DNA of 8,150 nt from a bacterium. Lineage in GTDB: Bacteria; Spirochaetota; UBA4802; UBA5550. The notes under the pieces were generated by a model that saw only the letters and a program-made list of their open reading frames with translations, did not search any database and was not told the DNA's origin. A program made the position numbers and the translations under genes. Positions 6,830-8,150 of the stretch are shown in pieces (position 1 is the first letter of the stretch; each line of letters begins with the position of its first letter). The stretch is taken from the NCBI GenBank assembly GCA_024224995.1, contig JAAENB010000781.1:1-8150 (forward strand). Reading direction: 5' to 3'.

Positions 6830-6847
6830 GAGAAACACAACCCTCCC
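6818..6847 (-). other. Hairpin between the two minus-strand membrane protein genes
   Basis: GGGAGG (6818-6823) is complementary to CCTCCC (6842-6847), and inside it GTTTC (6823-6827) pairs with GAAAC (6832-6836) around a four-base loop. The two stems share base 6823, so not all pairs form at once. It begins just after the stop codon of the 268-codon gene, but no U-tract follows. It could be a weak terminator or simply protect the 3' end. Confidence 0.35.
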
Positions 6848-6851
6848 ATTC

Positions 6852-7658
6852 TCATAGCACCCGGACCTTTGAAACAATTTCCCGGGCAAGTTTCTTACAG
6901 CCCTTTTTCAAGACCGACCGGACGGTTGACTCATGAGTGATTTTAAATTTAACTTCCCCGGTTTTAGAATCAATGGCCAGGACTGAAAGCATATACATCT
7001 TTTTAACCTTTTCAACAGAGGCGAAAAGAAGAAGCTTTTTTTTATCCGGTGCAGCCTCACTCTTTGAGGCGGCAACCCCGCTTTTTCCCCGCAGCCTCCG
7101 CAGTTCATTAAAAATAGCCGTATAAACTTCAGAAGGGACATCTTCTTCAACATTCACACTCTTCAGATGCTTTTTCTGAAAAACAATTATGTCTCCTTTC
7201 CCGAGAACCGTAGTCTGCTCTATACCGGGCAAACCATTTTCTCCGTTAGAGACCATCATCCCTCCCTCATCCCTTTTGTCAAAGGGATCCTTCTCTTTCT
7301 GCCGGATAGATTTTTCAGGTGTTTTGTTTACCGGTTCAACAACTCGCTGCTCATCGTTGAACAAATTGTTCGTTGATATTGCAAAAGCCGAAGCAACCGT
7401 TGCCATGGAAACAACACATAAAAAACTTACCAGTGCCATAAGTTTAACCAGGGAAAGATAAATCCCTACCTTCTTAAGAGCAAAAAAGAGATACAGTACC
7501 AGGGCAAAAAAAGGAGTGTAAAGACCGCCTTCTTTCAAAAGCCGGACAAGATTTTTCCTTGTGGACTCCTGAATATGCTTTTGTAATTTCGGTGGAACCG
7601 GCCTGCTTAATCGATATCGATCCAGCAGGACTTCCATTTCTTTCATGTTTTCTATCAT
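6852..7658 (-). CDS. Membrane-anchored protein of unknown function with C-terminal alpha/beta-like domain
   Basis: I do not recognise a named family in this 268-residue protein. Residues 1-45 are charged and helical, like the short cytoplasmic head of an anti-sigma-type protein. Two hydrophobic segments follow: a short one (about 47-60) and a longer one (about 66-94) ending in Ala-Ser-Ala-Phe-Ala. A charged linker covers 100-145. The C-terminal part (about 148-268) has predicted strands and a final helix; the stretch FASVEKVKKMYMLSVLAID, then Ser-Lys-Thr-Gly-Glu-Val (213-236), resembles the 'V-x-x-V-x-x-x-Y-x-L-x-x-x-x-I-D-x-x-T-G-E' pattern of CsgG/TolB-N-like periplasmic domains (inference). 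If only the second segment spans the membrane, the C-terminal domain is periplasmic. The start has only a weak AGGG seven bases upstream; Met5 and Met8 are alternatives. A terminator-bearing leader lies upstream. Confidence 0.75.
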   Translation of the reverse strand: MIENMKEMEVLLDRYRLSRPVPPKLQKHIQESTRKNLVRLLKEGGLYTPFFALVLYLFFALKKVGIYLSLVKLMALVSFLCVVSMATVASAFAISTNNLFNDEQRVVEPVNKTPEKSIRQKEKDPFDKRDEGGMMVSNGENGLPGIEQTTVLGKGDIIVFQKKHLKSVNVEEDVPSEVYTAIFNELRRLRGKSGVAASKSEAAPDKKKLLLFASVEKVKKMYMLSVLAIDSKTGEVKFKITHESTVRSVLKKGCKKLAREIVSKVRVL

Positions 7659-7706
7659 TGAGTAACCCTAATATTTATCTTAATCATCTTATTTATTTTT
7701 TTTGCT

Positions 7707-7749
7707 AAAAAAAATGGGGCAGGAAGAGGCAAAAACCATCTCCTGCCCC
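7707..7749 (-). terminator. Intrinsic terminator or attenuator upstream of the 268-codon gene
   Basis: GGGGCAGGA (7716-7724) pairs perfectly with TCCTGCCCC (7741-7749) around a 16-base loop. On the minus strand it is followed by A and then eight Ts (7707-7714). The plus strand has no T-tract after the stem, so it acts only leftward. It lies about 50 bp before the ATG of the 268-codon gene on the same strand. Confidence 0.8.
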
Positions 7750-7767
7750 GCCATTTAAAGCAGTTGC
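7707..7767 (-). ncRNA. Putative short leader or small RNA ahead of the 268-codon gene
   Basis: A transcript starting near 7767 from the -10 box at 7774-7779 would run about 60 bases to the T-run of the terminator. Its 5' end can carry AGGCAA (7764-7769 read on the minus strand), which is complementary to TTGCCT in the terminator loop (7727-7732). This would allow a loop interaction. Whether it is a separate small RNA or a regulated leader cannot be told from the sequence. Confidence 0.3.
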
Positions 7768-7773
7768 CTATTT

Positions 7774-7779
7774 ATTATA
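7774..7779 (-). promoter_or_regulatory. Perfect -10 box (TATAAT) of a possible minus-strand promoter
   Basis: TATAAT reads on the minus strand here. The matching -35 region at 17-18 bp (TTTTAT/TTTTTA) is poor, so the promoter call rests mainly on the -10 box and on the terminator about 60 bases downstream. Confidence 0.35.
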
Positions 7780-7940
7780 TAAGTGTCGTTTTAGAGATAA
7801 AAAGGGCGATTTTTTTTTAAAAAAATCAACTTTTCTCTTGATTTTTTTTCATTATTTTTTCTATGGCTATTGTTTTGATAGGATACTCCCAAAAGGCTAC
7901 TCTTCTGTTTACTGTTTTCCCATAAGAATAGACCTTCTCA

Positions 7941-8089
7941 AGAAACTAAATTTTGATTGTGCCCGGGCCTTGAAGTAGTATGGGCTCTTTGGATTGCTGC
8001 GGAACTCCCTTCGGTCAAACAGTCCTCACAACCCAAAGAGCCCATAATACTTCAAGGCCAGATGCAGATTGTAATACTATTTAGTTTCT
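7941..8089. repeat. Long composite inverted repeat (27-bp stem inside an 11-bp outer stem)
   Basis: Inner arms 7966-7992 and 8033-8059 are reverse complements over 27 bp with a single mismatch. Outer arms AGAAACTAAAT (7941-7951) and ATTTAGTTTCT (8079-8089) match perfectly over 11 bp. The central segment (7993-8032) contains GGAACT (8001-8006) and AGTCC (8021-8025), which can pair with one bulge around a CCCTTCGGTC-type loop. There is no T-tract at either edge, so it is not an ordinary terminator. It contains no gene. A small non-autonomous mobile element, a REP-like repeat or a structured RNA are possible. Confidence 0.85.
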
Positions 8090-8150
8090 AACGTATTTTT
8101 TCCCTGCTACACCTGGTCGGTCGTGTCTTAATAAAAAGAAAAACGTCATT

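Larger units (their letters stand above)
7659..8150. other. AT-rich intergenic region with leader and palindrome, no gene
   Basis: No credible protein is encoded. The longest plus-strand ATG frame I traced (from about 7863) has 20 codons and no ribosome-binding site. The region holds a minus-strand promoter and terminator unit (7707-7779), a palindromic T9/A7 stretch bounded by GA and TC (7808-7827), and a long composite inverted repeat (7941-8089). The last 60 bases show nothing identifiable. Confidence 0.7.

Noticed and set aside
7863..7925. 20-codon plus-strand frame starting with an ATG
   Set aside because: It has no ribosome-binding site, very short length and a biased AT-rich setting.

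Overview
The window looks like a chromosomal segment of a Gram-negative bacterium with an outer membrane. The main evidence is a very large lipoprotein with a signal peptidase II lipobox and the domain order of a bacterial alpha-2-macroglobulin. Base composition is moderate, and the intergenic regions are AT-rich with long A and T tracts. The phylum cannot be fixed from the sequence. The 268-residue membrane protein reminds me of proteins in spirochaete-like genomes, but that is only an impression. There is no rRNA, tRNA, CRISPR array, transposase or phage gene.

Layout: (1) Positions 1-95 hold the probable C-terminal end of a cysteine/glycine-rich plus-strand protein built on a degenerate 18-bp tandem repeat. 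(2) Positions 96-457 have no convincing gene. They contain a long composite palindrome (181-284), a second patch of the same 18-bp repeat (374-409) and a weak hairpin after the next gene. (3) Positions 458-5878 (minus) encode the 1806-residue alpha-2-macroglobulin lipoprotein, with a good sigma-70-type promoter just upstream. (4) Positions 5890-6245 form a regulatory region: the minus promoter, a bidirectional terminator, then a plus-strand promoter, a leader and a second terminator directly ahead of a 53-codon gene (6246-6407). (5) Positions 6400-6765 (minus) encode a three-helix membrane protein whose 3' end overlaps that small gene by 8 bp. (6) Positions 6852-7658 (minus) encode a membrane-anchored protein of unknown function with an alpha/beta-looking C-terminal domain. 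(7) Positions 7659-8150 have no gene, but contain a minus-strand promoter-leader-terminator unit and a second long composite palindrome (7941-8089).

Function: the alpha-2-macroglobulin is probably an envelope defence protein that traps attacking proteases through an internal Cys-Gln thioester. Its usual genetic partner, penicillin-binding protein 1C, is not in the window. The other genes are not recognisably linked to it. The two least explained aspects are the promoter-terminator-gene arrangement seen twice on opposite strands, and the two composite palindromes near the window ends.
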